NCBI RefSeq assembly: GCF_009811555.1
Contig: NZ_BLIN01000003.1
Coordinates: 248,001-312,000 of the forward strand
Direction: 5' to 3'
DNA: 64,000 nucleotides
Source: Streptomyces caniferus
GTDB taxonomy: Bacteria; Actinomycetota; Actinomycetes; Streptomycetales; Streptomycetaceae
The notes under the pieces: generated by a model
Seen by the model: the letters and a program-made list of their open reading frames with translations, nothing else
Databases searched by the model: none
What the model was told of the DNA's origin: nothing
Made by a program: the position numbers and the translations under genes
Shown here: positions 1-10,977 of the stretch, piece by piece
Layout: every line of letters begins with the position of its first letter
Position numbering within the stretch: the first letter of the stretch is position 1

Positions 1-166
1 CAAGGCCGCGGTCACCTACGACCCCGATCGCGCCAAGGGCATGGACGACACGCTCCGCACCCTCGCCGATACCTCGGCGGGCCCCTGGCTGCTGGTCGCG
101 ATCGCGGCGGGCCTGGCGCTGTTCGGCCTCTTCTCGTTCGCCATGGCCCGCTGGCGGAACATCTGA
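1..166 (+). CDS. DUF1206 membrane protein, C-terminal end (partial)
   Basis: Only the last 54 codons are present, read in frame from base 2 to the TGA at 164-166; the gene begins outside the window. The fragment opens with YDPDRAKGMD and a short soluble turn, then one hydrophobic helix (LLVAIAAGLALFGLFSFAMA) and a basic tail ending RWRNI. The YDP-x-KA-x-G-x-D stretch before a terminal helix is typical of the DUF1206 family, integral membrane proteins of unknown function that are common in actinobacteria. The family call rests on this short tail only. Confidence 0.7.
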   Translation, partial: KAAVTYDPDRAKGMDDTLRTLADTSAGPWLLVAIAAGLALFGLFSFAMARWRNI

Positions 167-247
167 ACCGGTGCGTTCCGGCCACCGTCCCGCAGAATCA
201 CCACAGCACGTCCGCACCACCTCCCCCACGACAGGAGCACCCTTCGC

Positions 248-574
248 ATGACCGAGACCCATCAGAACGCCCCGGCCGCACGCGCCGCCTTCCGCGCCGA
301 GGCCTTTGTGCGCAACGGCCGCTGGCACCTCGAAGTCGCCAGTCTCGACAGCGAACCCGACACCGGCGACACCGAGGCCCTGCTCGTCACGCTGTGGCCC
401 GTCGACGAGACTCCCGACGGCAGCGGCTTCCCCGCCGCGTCCCTCGGCGCGCAACTGCGCGACAACGGCTTCGCCCTCGCCGAGCCGGGGCGGGGCACCG
501 ACGGCTGGGCGCCCACCGGCGACCGGGGCCACTACGCCGCCTCGTGCTACGCGACGGACGAGGCGCCCGCCTGA
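248..574 (+). CDS. small acidic protein of unknown function
   Basis: 108 residues, starting at the ATG eight bases after AGGAGC (233-238). The product is acidic and hydrophilic with no signal peptide or membrane helix, so probably cytosolic. It alternates charged and aromatic residues (NGRWHLEVASLD, ALLVTLWPVDE, DGWAPTGDRGHYAA) in the manner of a small beta-rich domain. It begins 81 bases after the DUF1206 gene on the same strand and may be co-transcribed with it. I do not recognise a family. Confidence 0.6.
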   Translation: MTETHQNAPAARAAFRAEAFVRNGRWHLEVASLDSEPDTGDTEALLVTLWPVDETPDGSGFPAASLGAQLRDNGFALAEPGRGTDGWAPTGDRGHYAASCYATDEAPA

Positions 575-654
575 CCCGGACCGGCGGGCGAACGATGTGC
601 GGCGGCACCGGAGGGGAGGGGCAGGTCGCAGGCGCCCCGCCGCTCCGTGCCGTG

Positions 655-686
655 GGCCGGCCGGCCGGTCAACCGGTCGGCCGGCC
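655..686. terminator. bidirectional hairpin terminator
   Basis: Two 15-base arms (655-669 and 672-686) are complementary except for one position, with almost no loop. It sits between the convergent genes at 248-574 and 693-2513 and can serve both. There is no T-tract, as is usual in streptomycetes. Confidence 0.65.
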
Positions 687-692
687 AGTGGG

Positions 693-2513
693 TCAGCCGG
701 TCTGCAGGGTCGCGTCGTCGACGACGAAGCTGCTCTGGAGGCTGGAGTCCTCGGTGGCGGTGAAGGTGAGGGTGATCCGCTGTCCGATGTAGCGGCTCAG
801 GTCCAGGGAGCGCTGGGTGTAGCCGCTCGACGCATCGGTGTTGGAGAGGGTCGTCAAGGTGGTGCTGCCCACCTTGACCTTGAAGGTGTCGTAGGCGACG
901 GCGTCGGTCTCGTCGGTGTCGATGTGCAGCCAGTAGTTCAAGGTGGCCTTGCCGCATCCGGCGGGCACGGTCACCGACTGGCTGAGGGTGTCGGTGGCGG
1001 AGGAGCCGTAGCCGCCGAGCCAGGCGAACCTGCTGCCGCTGTGCGCGGACTGGCCGCTGTGGGCGCCGATCGCCCCGGTGTCGCCCGTCCAGGGGGTGGT
1101 GCCGCTCTCGAATCCGCCGTTGGCGATGAGCTGTTGGGCGGTGCAGCCGCCGGCGCCCTTGACCGTCAGGGTGTACGGCGTGGTGTGGGTGACGGACCCG
1201 GTGCCGGTGACGGTGAGGGGGTAGGTACCGGGTGCCGTGCTCGACGTCGTGGCGACGGTCATGGTGGAGCTGTTGCCGGAGGTCACCGAGGCGGGGCTGA
1301 AGGAGACGGTCACACCGGCCGGAGCGCCCGAGGCCGACAGCGCCACCGTCTGGGCGGATCCGCTGGTGGTCGCCGTGGAGAGGGTGCTGGTGGCCGAGCC
1401 TCCGGGGTCGACGCTGCCGGTGGCGGGGCCGGCGGTCAGGGAGAAGTCGTTCGCCGGAGTGCTGTCGGTGACGGCGAGCTGCCACAGGGTGGCGGCGATG
1501 CCGTCGACGCTGCGGTTCAGTCCCGTGCTGTTGATGTTGCTGGTGGTGTCACAGGACTGGTGGTAGCAGGAGTCGTAGGCACGGTTCGCGGTACCGCCCC
1601 ACTTCGCCGCCTGCGCCGAGGTCTTCCGCGCGCCGGCGCCCATCGCGTAACCGGAGGTGGGGATGCCCGCCTGCTCGAAGGAGTAGTCGTCCGAGCGGCC
1701 GGCGCCCTCGGTGTTCTCCTCGGGCTGGAGGCCCAGGGAGTCCCAGTACGCCTTCATCGGCTGGGCGGCGGCGGAGGTGAGGTGGTTGATGAAGTAGCCG
1801 CCGTTGAGCGAGGCGATCATGTCGAAGTTGTAGTAGGCCTTGATCTTCGACCGCTCGGCGGAGGAGAGGGAACCGACGTAGAAGTCGGAGCCGTTGAGGC
1901 CCTGTTCCTCGTCCGTCCACCAGGCGAACCGGACGCGGGCCCCCATGGCGGGGTGCTGCTGCGCGAGGGTGAGGGCCGTCTCCAGCAGCGCGGCCGAGCC
2001 GGAGCCGTTGTCGTTGATGCCCGGACCCGCCCCGACGCTGTCGAGGTGGGAGCCGAACATGTACACCTTGGTGGCGTCGCCCTGCGGCCATTCGGCGATC
2101 AGGTTGGGTCCCGCCCCGGTGGCGCAGCCGGAGGTGCAGGGCTGCTCGGTGACGGTGTAACCGGCCGCCTGGAGCTTGGCCTTGGCGTAGGCGACCGAGT
2201 CGCGGTAGCCCTGTCCGCCGGATTTGCGGGTGCCGCCGTTGCGGGTGGCGATGGCGTTGAGCTCGGTGAGGTGCGCCTGGACCTTGGCCACATCGATGTC
2301 GGGGGCGGCCGCGGTGCGGGCGACGGGACCCTCGACGGGCGCGGCCGGGCCGCTGTGCCCGGCCCGGCCGACGGCCGATACCGCAGTGGCGGGCGGGTGG
2401 AGCGGCCGGCTGCTCTGCTGGGTGGCCGCGGCGGTGGGGGCGAGGGCCAGCACAGTTGCCTGGAGGGTGGCGGCGAGACATACGCCGGCCACCGCGAATC
2501 TTCGTATCACCAT
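693..2513 (-). CDS. secreted M28 zinc aminopeptidase with C-terminal P-like domain
   Basis: 606 residues. The start chosen is the ATG at 2513, preceded by AAGGAG six bases upstream; longer in-frame starts lack a ribosome binding site and the signal peptide begins here (VIRRFAVAG, hydrophobic core, cleavage near AAA-TQ, residue 31). Residues about 75-350 are an M28 peptidase like Streptomyces griseus aminopeptidase. All expected di-zinc ligands and the catalytic glutamate are visible: His156 (GSHLDS), Asp168 (INDN), Glu202/Glu203 (DEEQG), Asp231 (NFDM) and His318 (CYHQSC). Residues 355-455 form a Thr/Ser/Gly-rich Ig-like linker domain; the last 150 residues are a jelly-roll convertase P-like domain ([21 protein letters not shown]). 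It probably removes N-terminal hydrophobic residues from extracellular peptides. Confidence 0.93.
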   Translation of the reverse strand: MVIRRFAVAGVCLAATLQATVLALAPTAAATQQSSRPLHPPATAVSAVGRAGHSGPAAPVEGPVARTAAAPDIDVAKVQAHLTELNAIATRNGGTRKSGGQGYRDSVAYAKAKLQAAGYTVTEQPCTSGCATGAGPNLIAEWPQGDATKVYMFGSHLDSVGAGPGINDNGSGSAALLETALTLAQQHPAMGARVRFAWWTDEEQGLNGSDFYVGSLSSAERSKIKAYYNFDMIASLNGGYFINHLTSAAAQPMKAYWDSLGLQPEENTEGAGRSDDYSFEQAGIPTSGYAMGAGARKTSAQAAKWGGTANRAYDSCYHQSCDTTSNINSTGLNRSVDGIAATLWQLAVTDSTPANDFSLTAGPATGSVDPGGSATSTLSTATTSGSAQTVALSASGAPAGVTVSFSPASVTSGNSSTMTVATTSSTAPGTYPLTVTGTGSVTHTTPYTLTVKGAGGCTAQQLIANGGFESGTTPWTGDTGAIGAHSGQSAHSGSRFAWLGGYGSSATDTLSQSVTVPAGCGKATLNYWLHIDTDETDAVAYDTFKVKVGSTTLTTLSNTDASSGYTQRSLDLSRYIGQRITLTFTATEDSSLQSSFVVDDATLQTG

Positions 2514-2797
2514 GGCTCCTTGAGGGGTAGGGAGTGCTACCGACGGAGGTTCTGGTGGAACGCCGGGTCGTCGCAGCGTCGTCGTCCGGCTGGCTTCGAC
2601 CACGTGGGGCGGCGTCTGCGCGGCGGGCGAACGACATGTCCATGACCCAGGCCGCCGTACCATCACACCCCGGCACCCACCACGTCAACGAAAGTTCCGG
2701 CGCAGCGCCGTGTTTGTCGAAAAACGGCAGGTGGCGCCCGATAACCGGGCACTTGGCCGGGTCCGCGGGCGGCTTCGGACACCCCGGCCACGACGAA

Positions 2798-2826
2798 CCC
2801 CCGCCCTGCGCACGGCAGGACGGGGG
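2798..2826 (-). terminator. hairpin terminator after the amaB-like gene
   Basis: A 12-base stem (one mismatch) with a 5-base loop lies about 43 bases past the stop of the aldehyde dehydrogenase gene and closes the operon 7037-2869. The rest of the 355-base gap between 2513 and 2869 holds no ORF with coding character; it must carry the promoter of the M28 peptidase. Confidence 0.6.
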
Positions 2827-2868
2827 CGGTGAGGGCGTACCGGCGACGGTGCGGGATGCCGGTGGCGC

Positions 2869-4398
<1,530 letters not shown>

Positions 4399-4441
4399 GG
4401 TGCTCCCTTGGGGTGTGGAGGGGTAGGGGTGGCGGTCGGGG

Positions 4442-5833
4442 TCAGCCGGGTGTGCCGTCGAGACCGAGTTCCCGGGCGACCTGGGCGAGGGAGCGGTTCT
4501 GCTGCTCCTCGTAGAGGTCGAAGGGGTCCGCGACGTCGCGGCCGAGGACGCCGGAGAGCCATGCGCTGTCGTAGGCGGCCCCCTGCTGTTCGTTGTTCCG
4601 GGAGCCCTCCTCGCTGAGGTTGGACTGGAAGATGCCGGCCGCCGAGCGGGGCAGGAAGTCCTCGTAGACGAGGGGTTCGGCCCGGATCCAGCCCCCTTCC
4701 AGCAGGTCACGGAGCCCGGCGGGCGGGCGGCTGCCGTCGCGCGGCCGGTCGGGCGCGACGTGATGGGTGAAGTGCGCCAGGCCCTGGGCGGCGAGCCCCT
4801 GCTCGCTGTCGGGCATCTCCTGCGCCCAGAGGGTGCGGGCGAGTGCGGCCCGGTCGGCCTGCGGCAGGCCGGCGGCCTGCTCGTCGACACGGGCGAGCAG
4901 CCGGTCGTAGCGGGCCCGGCCCGCACGGCTGAGGGCGATACCGCGGGCCTCGACCTCGCCGAAGCGCACCCGCAGGGCGCCGGTGGTCACCGTGCCGTCC
5001 GGGGTGCGCAGGGCACGGGGCTCGGCGAGCGCCCGGAAGGAGGTCTGGCGCAGCAGGACATCGGGGCCCTGCCAGCGGGGAGGTCCCTGAATGGTGTCGA
5101 TCATCTCGATGCCGCGCTCGGTCATCCGCCGGTACAGCTCGTCGATGTCCAGGACGCGCGGGGTGAGGTGGTTGATATGGGTGCTGCGGACGCCGCCGAT
5201 GTCCGCGGCGACGGCGGAGACCCGTTCCAGCGTGGTGTACCACGCCTGGTCGACGGGCTCGGGGGACAGTTCGAAGGCCCGCACCGCGAGGTGGAGGAAG
5301 CGTTCGGCGTCCTCCTCGGGCAGCTCCGCGGCACGCTCCGCACGGTCGGCGAGGTCCAGCAGTTCCGGCGGGAAGAGCTCACGGCCGGCGAGGAAGTTCT
5401 CCAGGCGGGCCCGCAGGTCGGGGTCGAAGAACCGGGGGTCGGCGGGGGTGAGCAGGGAGGTGAAGACGCGGAAGGGATTACGGGCCAGTTCCTCGCCGTC
5501 GACGGGGCGGAACGCGGTCGACACGACGGGGACCGCGCTGGCGGCGGCCTCCCGCAGGTCGTAGAAGCCGACCGGGTGCATGCCCAGGGCGCCGAAGATC
5601 CGGGCGACCTGGCGGAGTTCGTCGGGGGTGCCGACGCGGATGGCGCCGTGCCGCTCCGCGGTCACCCGGCCGATGGAGCCCAGGCGCTCGGCGTCGGCCC
5701 CTTGCGCCCGCAGCACGTCCTCGTTGACCTCGCGGGAGACGTCCACGAGCGTGGTGTAGGCGGGCACCTCCCGCCCGTACATGTCCGAGAGCCGCTGGGC
5801 GAATGCGGCGCGCAGTTGCCACTGGCTGATCAT
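4442..5833 (-). CDS. hglS: 2-oxoadipate dioxygenase/decarboxylase (HglS, DUF1338)
   Basis: 463 residues, the usual length for the family; start ATG at 5833 with GGAAGGA about ten bases upstream. The fold is the DUF1338/YdcJ type, an iron(II)-dependent enzyme that converts 2-oxoadipate plus O2 to D-2-hydroxyglutarate and CO2. Candidate functional residues are present: His62 and Arg66 in RHGAIR (metal ligand and substrate arginine in P. putida HglS), the histidine-rich STHINHLTPRVLDID motif at 217-231, and Glu293/Glu295 in RFGEVEARG. It lies 28 bases after the upstream FAD oxidase and 43 bases before amaB, so all three are one operon. Its product is the substrate of the D-2-hydroxyglutarate dehydrogenase at 11096-14068. 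Confidence 0.9.
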   Translation of the reverse strand: MISQWQLRAAFAQRLSDMYGREVPAYTTLVDVSREVNEDVLRAQGADAERLGSIGRVTAERHGAIRVGTPDELRQVARIFGALGMHPVGFYDLREAAASAVPVVSTAFRPVDGEELARNPFRVFTSLLTPADPRFFDPDLRARLENFLAGRELFPPELLDLADRAERAAELPEEDAERFLHLAVRAFELSPEPVDQAWYTTLERVSAVAADIGGVRSTHINHLTPRVLDIDELYRRMTERGIEMIDTIQGPPRWQGPDVLLRQTSFRALAEPRALRTPDGTVTTGALRVRFGEVEARGIALSRAGRARYDRLLARVDEQAAGLPQADRAALARTLWAQEMPDSEQGLAAQGLAHFTHHVAPDRPRDGSRPPAGLRDLLEGGWIRAEPLVYEDFLPRSAAGIFQSNLSEEGSRNNEQQGAAYDSAWLSGVLGRDVADPFDLYEEQQNRSLAQVARELGLDGTPG

Positions 5834-5861
5834 CGGCAGGTCGTCCTTCCGTTGCGGGGCT

Positions 5862-7037
5862 TCACACCACGTGGATTTCGGGGCGGGTCTCGGCGCCGGT
5901 CGTGAAGCGGTCGGCGCTGAAGGGGGTGACATCGACGAACGGTGTGCGCTCCAGGTGGAGGTCGCGCACGATCTCGCCGACCGCCGGGGCCTGCAGGAAG
6001 CCATGGCCCGAGAACCCGGTGGCGTACAGGAAGTTGTGCGGCGTCCCGGCGCGCCCGATCAGCGCGTTGTGGTCCGGGGTGACCTCGTAGAGTCCGGCCC
6101 AGCCGCCGCTGGTCTCCATGTCGGCGAGGGCCGGGGCCCTGCGCCGTGCGGCGGCGCGGAACAGCGTGAGCCAGTCCGGGGTCCAGGTGGTGTCGAAGCC
6201 GTCGGCCTGGCCGGGGTCGGCGAGGCCGAACAGCAGGCCGTCGTCGCTGTTGTGGAAGTAGGCCGTCGAGTCGAAGTCGATGGTGAAGGGGATGCGCGGG
6301 GCCGGCGGCGCGAGCGGTGCGGTGAAGGCCAGCTGGCGGCGCACCGGGCGCACCGGGAGGTGCACGCCCGCCATTTCGCCGAGCCGCGCGGACCAGGCGC
6401 CCGCCGCGCAGATGACCGTGGCGGCGGAGATCCGGCCGTGGTCGGTGTGGACGGCCGTGACCCGGTCCCCGGTGGTGTCGAGGCCCGTGACGGTGGTGTG
6501 CGTGGCGAAGGTGACGCCGGCCCGTGCGGCGGCGCGCGCATAGCCCCGGACGGCGAGCCCGGGCCGGGCATGACCGTCGGTCGGGGAGTAGGCGGCGGCC
6601 ACCAGCCCGTCGGTGCTGAGGTAGGGACACAGCGCTTGTGCCTCGCGCGGGCCGATCATGCGGCTGGGGACGCCGAGGCCGTTCTGGATCCGTACCGAGG
6701 TCTCGAAGTCCGCGGCCTGCTGGTCGCTGGTGAGCACGAAGAGATAGCCGACGCCGTCCAGCCGGATGTCGGCGCCGGGACGCTGCCCGAAGTCCTGCCA
6801 GGCCCGCAGACTCCTGCTGCCCAGTGCGATGTTGAGCGGGTCGGAGAACTGCGCCCGCACCCCGCCGATCGGCTTGCCCGAACTGCCGCTCCCCAGCTCG
6901 CCGCGCTCGATGACGACGATATCGGACACCCCGGCCTCGGCCAGGTGGAACGCGATGCTGGTGCCCATCACACCACCGCCGACGATCACGACGTCGGCAG
7001 TCGGCGGAACGGTGCGGGAGATGGATGACGTGGACAA
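5862..7037 (-). CDS. DAO-family FAD oxidoreductase, probable L-pipecolate oxidase (AmaA-like)
   Basis: 391 residues. An N-terminal Rossmann FAD motif (VVIVGGGVMGTSIAFHLAEAG, residues about 16-36) and the C-terminal GFSGHGFLQAPAVGE block define the D-amino-acid-oxidase/sarcosine-oxidase superfamily. I see no obvious cysteine for covalent flavin attachment near the C-terminus. The first gene of an operon with hglS and amaB, it most likely supplies their substrate, for example by oxidising L-pipecolate to piperideine-6-carboxylate as AmaA does in Pseudomonas. Another cyclic or secondary amino acid substrate, such as sarcosine or proline, cannot be excluded from sequence. Transcription probably starts in the 174-base divergent region shared with the LysR gene. 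Confidence 0.85.
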   Translation of the reverse strand: MSTSSISRTVPPTADVVIVGGGVMGTSIAFHLAEAGVSDIVVIERGELGSGSSGKPIGGVRAQFSDPLNIALGSRSLRAWQDFGQRPGADIRLDGVGYLFVLTSDQQAADFETSVRIQNGLGVPSRMIGPREAQALCPYLSTDGLVAAAYSPTDGHARPGLAVRGYARAAARAGVTFATHTTVTGLDTTGDRVTAVHTDHGRISAATVICAAGAWSARLGEMAGVHLPVRPVRRQLAFTAPLAPPAPRIPFTIDFDSTAYFHNSDDGLLFGLADPGQADGFDTTWTPDWLTLFRAAARRRAPALADMETSGGWAGLYEVTPDHNALIGRAGTPHNFLYATGFSGHGFLQAPAVGEIVRDLHLERTPFVDVTPFSADRFTTGAETRPEIHVV

Positions 7038-7121
7038 GAGGCCGATCCCTTCCAGAGGCCGCGCCCGTGCCGGGGGGCATCCGTCCGGCGCGTGGCGGGG
7101 CTGTCAGTGCATGGCGAGAAG

Positions 7122-7133
7122 AGCTGATCAGCT
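7122..7133. promoter_or_regulatory. 12-bp perfect palindrome, putative LysR operator
   Basis: AGCTGATCAGCT is a perfect palindrome, immediately followed by the overlapping palindrome AGCTAGCT (7130-7137). It lies between the divergent amaA-hglS-amaB operon and the LysR gene. A second weak dyad, CCAAC to GTTGG, spans 7158-7184. These are the natural candidates for the LysR binding site; binding is inferred. Confidence 0.45.
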
Positions 7134-7211
7134 AGCTGCCCGTCATCGTGCAGCACGCCAACCGTTGACGTCTACGAACAGTTGGTGCGTCCGATCTATT
7201 AGGATCTCTAT

Positions 7212-8183
7212 ATGGACTGGACGAGTGCCCAGCTGCGGTCCCTGGTGGAGCTGACCAGGCGCGGCACGATCACCGCGGCGGCACAGGCCCTTGGATACAC
7301 GCCTGGTGGGGTCTCCCAGCAGATCGCCGCGCTGGAGAAGGCCGCCGGCATGGAGCTGCTGCGCCGGGTCGGGCGGCGGGTGGAGCTGACCGATGCCGGG
7401 CGGACGCTGGCCTGTCACGCGGAGCGGATCCTGTCGACGGAGGCGGAGGCCGTCGAGGCGCTGGAGCGCACCCGGCACGAGATCTCCGGGGTGCTGCGGG
7501 TGGGCCTGTTCGCCACGGCGGCCGCCGAGATCCTGCCGCCGGCGCTGCAGGAGGTGCGGCGGGTCCATCCGGGGCTGACGGTGCACAGCCGCGATATGGA
7601 CGTGGACGAGGTGCACGACGCGGTCACCTCCGGGGCGGTGGACCTGGCGCTGGGGCTGGACTATCCGGATGTGCCCATTCCGCGCGAACCGGCCCTGCAG
7701 GTGCGCCGGCTGTACCGCGAGCGGTTCTCGCTGGCGGTACCCGCCGGGTCGCTGGACGGACGCGAGGTGGTCGGCCTGACGGAGACACAGGACCTGGGGT
7801 GGATCCTGCCGTCGGCCGACAGCTACTACGGCCGCGCGGTGCGCACGGCGTGCCGGCGAGCGGGCATCGAACCGCGCGTCCAGCACGTGGTGACCGATAC
7901 CGCGGCCACGCTGGCGCTCGTCGAGGCGGGGATCGGGGTGAGCACCGTGACGGATCTGATGCTGGGCCTGCGCGCCTCGCGCCTCGATGTCGTACGGCTG
8001 CGGGAGAAGGTCGAGCGGCACATCGTGGTGATGTTCCGCTCCTCCGTCGAACACCGGCCGACGGTGGCGGCGCTGGTCGACGTCCTGCGGGCGGTGTCCG
8101 GCGCCCGGCGCGGCGCCCCGGCCCGCCACGATCCGCAGGACGGAACCCGGCGGCCGTCGTCGGGCCGCTCCCAACAAGCCTGA
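7212..8183 (+). CDS. LysR-family transcriptional regulator of the lysine/aminoadipate operon
   Basis: 323 residues; ATG preceded by AGGA with a 7-base gap. Residues 1-60 form the LysR helix-turn-helix (LVELTRRGTITAAAQALGYTPGGVSQQIAALEKAAG); residues about 90-290 form the periplasmic-binding-protein-like effector domain (LRVGLFATAAAEILPPAL). The tail after 295 is basic and disordered. It is transcribed away from the amaA-like operon and towards the permease gene, the usual place for a local activator. The effector is probably a pathway intermediate (lysine, pipecolate or aminoadipate), but that is inference from position. Confidence 0.88.
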   Translation: MDWTSAQLRSLVELTRRGTITAAAQALGYTPGGVSQQIAALEKAAGMELLRRVGRRVELTDAGRTLACHAERILSTEAEAVEALERTRHEISGVLRVGLFATAAAEILPPALQEVRRVHPGLTVHSRDMDVDEVHDAVTSGAVDLALGLDYPDVPIPREPALQVRRLYRERFSLAVPAGSLDGREVVGLTETQDLGWILPSADSYYGRAVRTACRRAGIEPRVQHVVTDTAATLALVEAGIGVSTVTDLMLGLRASRLDVVRLREKVERHIVVMFRSSVEHRPTVAALVDVLRAVSGARRGAPARHDPQDGTRRPSSGRSQQA

Positions 8184-8410
8184 ACCCTGGGCCGGTTGAC
8201 CGAGTTCCGGAACAAGATGCCGCGTGCACGAGAATCCGGGCTCCTCACCCTGCGGCCTCCCTCCACCAGCTCCGCTTGCCCTCAGCCACGCAAGTTGTCG
8301 CGCTGGGGTCCCTGTTGCCGGGGAGAATCGTGGGTGAGGGTTCAGGCCAGTGGTGACCCACGCCACGACGGTGGCCCGTCGTGCCGCCGTTGCCTGACAG
8401 GGAGCGAGCG

Positions 8411-9916
8411 ATGTCCCCCCATCACACCCCGAAATCTCCCGTTCGCGCGTTGCTGGGAAGAGGCCCCCAGGGAATCTTCCGGCGCACACTGCCGCATGAA
8501 CAGCCCGGCGGTGAGCGCATGGTGCGCACGCTCGGCCTCACCCAGCTGACGATGATCGGCATCGGCGCCATCATCGGGGCCGGCATCTTCAGCCTGGCCG
8601 CGGCCGTCGCCCGTGATGTCGCCGGCCCCGCCGTACTGATCTCGTTCCTCGTGGCCGGCGCCGCCTCGCTCTGTGCGGCCTTCGCCTATGCCGAGTTCGC
8701 CGGCATGGTGCCGAAGGCAGGCTCGTCCTACACCTACTGCGCCGCGGTCCTCGGGGAGATCGTGGGCTGGATCGTGGGCTGGGACCTGCTGCTGGAATAC
8801 ACCGCCATCGTCGCCGTCGTGGCGATCGGCATGTCGGGTTACCTGGGATTCCTGCTGCAGGCGGTCGGCATCCACCTGCCGGCCTGGGCTCTGGGCGCCC
8901 CCGGCACCGGCGACGGCCACCGGGTCGATCTGCTCGCGGTGGCGATCTGTCTCGGCGTGGCCTGGCTGCTGACCCTGGGCACCCGGACCTCGGCCCGGGT
9001 GGAGACGGTGCTGACCGTCATCAAGATCGCCATCGTGCTGCTGGTGATCGTGGTGGGCTTCACCAAGGTCGACACCGCCCATCTGCACCCCTTCGCGCCA
9101 TTCGGTTTCGGCGGCGCGTTCACCGGGGCGGCCACGGTCTTCTTCGCCGTCTTCGGCTATGACGCGCTGAGCACGGCGGCGGAGGAATCGGTGGAGGCAC
9201 GGCGCAAGCTGCCGAAGGCGATGATGCTGTCGCTGGCGGTCTCCATGGTGCTGTACGTGCTGGTGTGCATCGTGCTCACCGGGATGCAGCGCTACAGCGA
9301 GCTCAATCCGAACAGCGGCATCTCCAGCGCGTTCCAGAGCGTGGGGCTGAGCGGGCTGGCCAATGTGATCGCCGTCGGCGCGGTCATCGGCATCGTCACC
9401 GTGACCTTCTCCTTCATGATGGGCGCCTCCCGCCTCTGGTACGCCCTCAGCCGCGACGGGCTGATGCCGGCATGGTTCGGCGCCATCCACCCCCGTCGCA
9501 AGGTTCCGCACCGCGCCACCTGGCTGATCGGCGCGGTGTCCGCCGTACTGGCGGGTCTGCTGCCCATCAACGCGGTCGCGGAACTCACCAACATCGGAGT
9601 GCTGTTGGCATTCGTGGTGGTCTCCGCTTCCGTGCTGGTCCTGCGCTACGCGAAGCCGCACCTCAAGCGCGAGTTCCGATGCCCGGGCATGCCGGTGGTG
9701 CCCGTCCTCGGCATGGCCTTCTCCGTCTGGCTGATGTCGTTCCTGCAGTGGGAGACGTGGGTGCGGCTCGGCGGCTGGCTGGTCGTCGGCCTGGCCCTCT
9801 ACGCCGGCTACGGATACCGCCGCACCCGCAAGGTCATGCCGGGCGGCTCGGTGGACCTCGACGCCCTCGACCGGATGTCGGAGTCCGACGAACCCGAGCC
9901 CGCACCCGCCCCGTGA
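8411..9916 (+). CDS. APC-superfamily cationic amino acid permease
   Basis: 501 residues; ATG at 8411 chosen because GGGAG lies eight bases upstream. About 12-14 hydrophobic helices begin at residue 45 after a basic N-terminus. The consensus APC signature MIGIGAIIGAGIFSLAA in helix 1 and the GYDALSTAAEE block in the loop after helix 6 are characteristic of CAT-type permeases (YfnA/SLC7). The C-terminal tail is hydrophilic and acidic. Placed among lysine-catabolic genes, uptake of lysine or a related basic or cyclic amino acid is the likely role. It follows the LysR gene on the same strand by 227 bases. Confidence 0.88.
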   Translation: MSPHHTPKSPVRALLGRGPQGIFRRTLPHEQPGGERMVRTLGLTQLTMIGIGAIIGAGIFSLAAAVARDVAGPAVLISFLVAGAASLCAAFAYAEFAGMVPKAGSSYTYCAAVLGEIVGWIVGWDLLLEYTAIVAVVAIGMSGYLGFLLQAVGIHLPAWALGAPGTGDGHRVDLLAVAICLGVAWLLTLGTRTSARVETVLTVIKIAIVLLVIVVGFTKVDTAHLHPFAPFGFGGAFTGAATVFFAVFGYDALSTAAEESVEARRKLPKAMMLSLAVSMVLYVLVCIVLTGMQRYSELNPNSGISSAFQSVGLSGLANVIAVGAVIGIVTVTFSFMMGASRLWYALSRDGLMPAWFGAIHPRRKVPHRATWLIGAVSAVLAGLLPINAVAELTNIGVLLAFVVVSASVLVLRYAKPHLKREFRCPGMPVVPVLGMAFSVWLMSFLQWETWVRLGGWLVVGLALYAGYGYRRTRKVMPGGSVDLDALDRMSESDEPEPAPAP

Positions 9917-9941
9917 CGGGCAGTCAGCCGCGCAGGCCGAC

Positions 9942-9976
9942 GCTCCGCCGCTCCCCCGCCCTGGGAGCGGCGGAGC
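9942..9976. terminator. bidirectional hairpin terminator
   Basis: A perfect 14-base stem (9942-9955 with 9963-9976) and 7-base loop lie between the convergent permease and LysR genes, 26 and 19 bases from their stops. It probably terminates both. Confidence 0.75.
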
Positions 9977-9994
9977 CCGTCCGCGACCGACAGG

Positions 9995-10909
9995 TCATTC
10001 GGCATACGCCGGGTGCAGATACGGTTCACCGACGGGTACCGCGCGCCGCAGACAGCGGAGCACGGCGGGGAGCAGCGGGTTGCTGTTCCCGCTGCGGTGC
10101 AGCGCCATCACCGTGCGGTGTGCGGAGCGCTGGGTGACCCGGGTCGCCTCGATGCCGTCGCCGGGCACATGACCGAGCGCCGGGACCACGGCCACGCCGA
10201 GCCCCGCGGAGACCAGTTGCCGCACCACGTCGTAGTTGTTGCTGCGGAAGGCGACGGCGGCCTCGAACCCCACGGCCGCACAGAGGCGGATGAACGAGCG
10301 GGCGCCGGCGGTGTCCTCCCGGCTGGTGATCCAGCGTGCCTCGGACAGCTGGGACAGCTGGCCGCTCAGACCGCTGTCACGCGCCCTGAGCAGGACGAGG
10401 TCCTCGCGCAGCAGATCATGACGAGTGAGGCCGCCGGGCCACTGGCGCGGGCTGAGGCCGTACTCGAAGACGAGCGCGACATCGAGATCGCCGTGGCTGA
10501 GCGCGGTGATGAGCTCCTCGGGCTCGCCCTCCTCCAGCTGGATCCGCGCCCGCGGGTGGCTTTCGACGAGCGCGGACAGGGCGGAGGGCACCAGCCGTAC
10601 GTCGGCGGTGGGAAAACTGCCCAGCCGCAGCCGGCCGGTGGCGCCGGTGGCGAGCTCCTGCACCTGGTGGTCGAGGTCGTCCATGGCCGCCAGCACATGA
10701 GTGCTGAGATCGACCAGGCGGTGCGCCGCGGCGGTGGGGCGGATCCCGTGCGCCTCCCGCTCGAACAGCACCAGACCGGTCTCCTTCTCCAGTGCGGAGA
10801 TCTGCTGCGAGATGGCGGAGGCGGTATAGCCGAGGTCGCGGGCCGCGAGGGCGAACGAGGCGCTGTGGACGACGGCCTTGAGTGTGAGCAGATGCAGTGG
10901 CTTCAGCAA
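9995..10909 (-). CDS. LysR-family transcriptional regulator
   Basis: 304 residues from a TTG start at 10909, chosen because CTCCC (GGGAG on the coding strand) lies six bases upstream and because an upstream ATG at 10948 falls inside a direct repeat that looks like the operator. The first 60 residues are the LysR winged helix (LKAVVHSASFALAARDLGYTASAISQQI), followed by the substrate-binding domain (GRLRLGSFPTADVRLVPSAL). It is divergent from the D-2-hydroxyglutarate dehydrogenase/GDH operon and is therefore its likely regulator. Annotation with the ATG would add 13 residues. Confidence 0.85.
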   Translation of the reverse strand: MLKPLHLLTLKAVVHSASFALAARDLGYTASAISQQISALEKETGLVLFEREAHGIRPTAAAHRLVDLSTHVLAAMDDLDHQVQELATGATGRLRLGSFPTADVRLVPSALSALVESHPRARIQLEEGEPEELITALSHGDLDVALVFEYGLSPRQWPGGLTRHDLLREDLVLLRARDSGLSGQLSQLSEARWITSREDTAGARSFIRLCAAVGFEAAVAFRSNNYDVVRQLVSAGLGVAVVPALGHVPGDGIEATRVTQRSAHRTVMALHRSGNSNPLLPAVLRCLRRAVPVGEPYLHPAYAE

Positions 10910-10934
10910 GGCGGGCTCCCAAACGACGCGGGAG

Positions 10935-10977
10935 GCGAGCATAAGCATCCGTCGCCCTCGAACGCGAGCCTAAGCAT
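10935..10977. promoter_or_regulatory. direct repeat in divergent promoter region
   Basis: The 14-base unit GCGAGC-(A/C)-TAAGCAT occurs at 10935-10948 and 10964-10977, start to start 29 bases, which is close to three helical turns. It lies between the LysR gene and the D-2-hydroxyglutarate dehydrogenase gene, as expected for paired LysR half-sites on one DNA face. Confidence 0.5.

Noticed and set aside
306..2645. A 779-codon open frame on the plus strand across the M28 peptidase gene
   Set aside because: It is Gly/Arg/Val-rich anti-sense reading of a high-GC gene with clear motifs and signal peptide on the minus strand.
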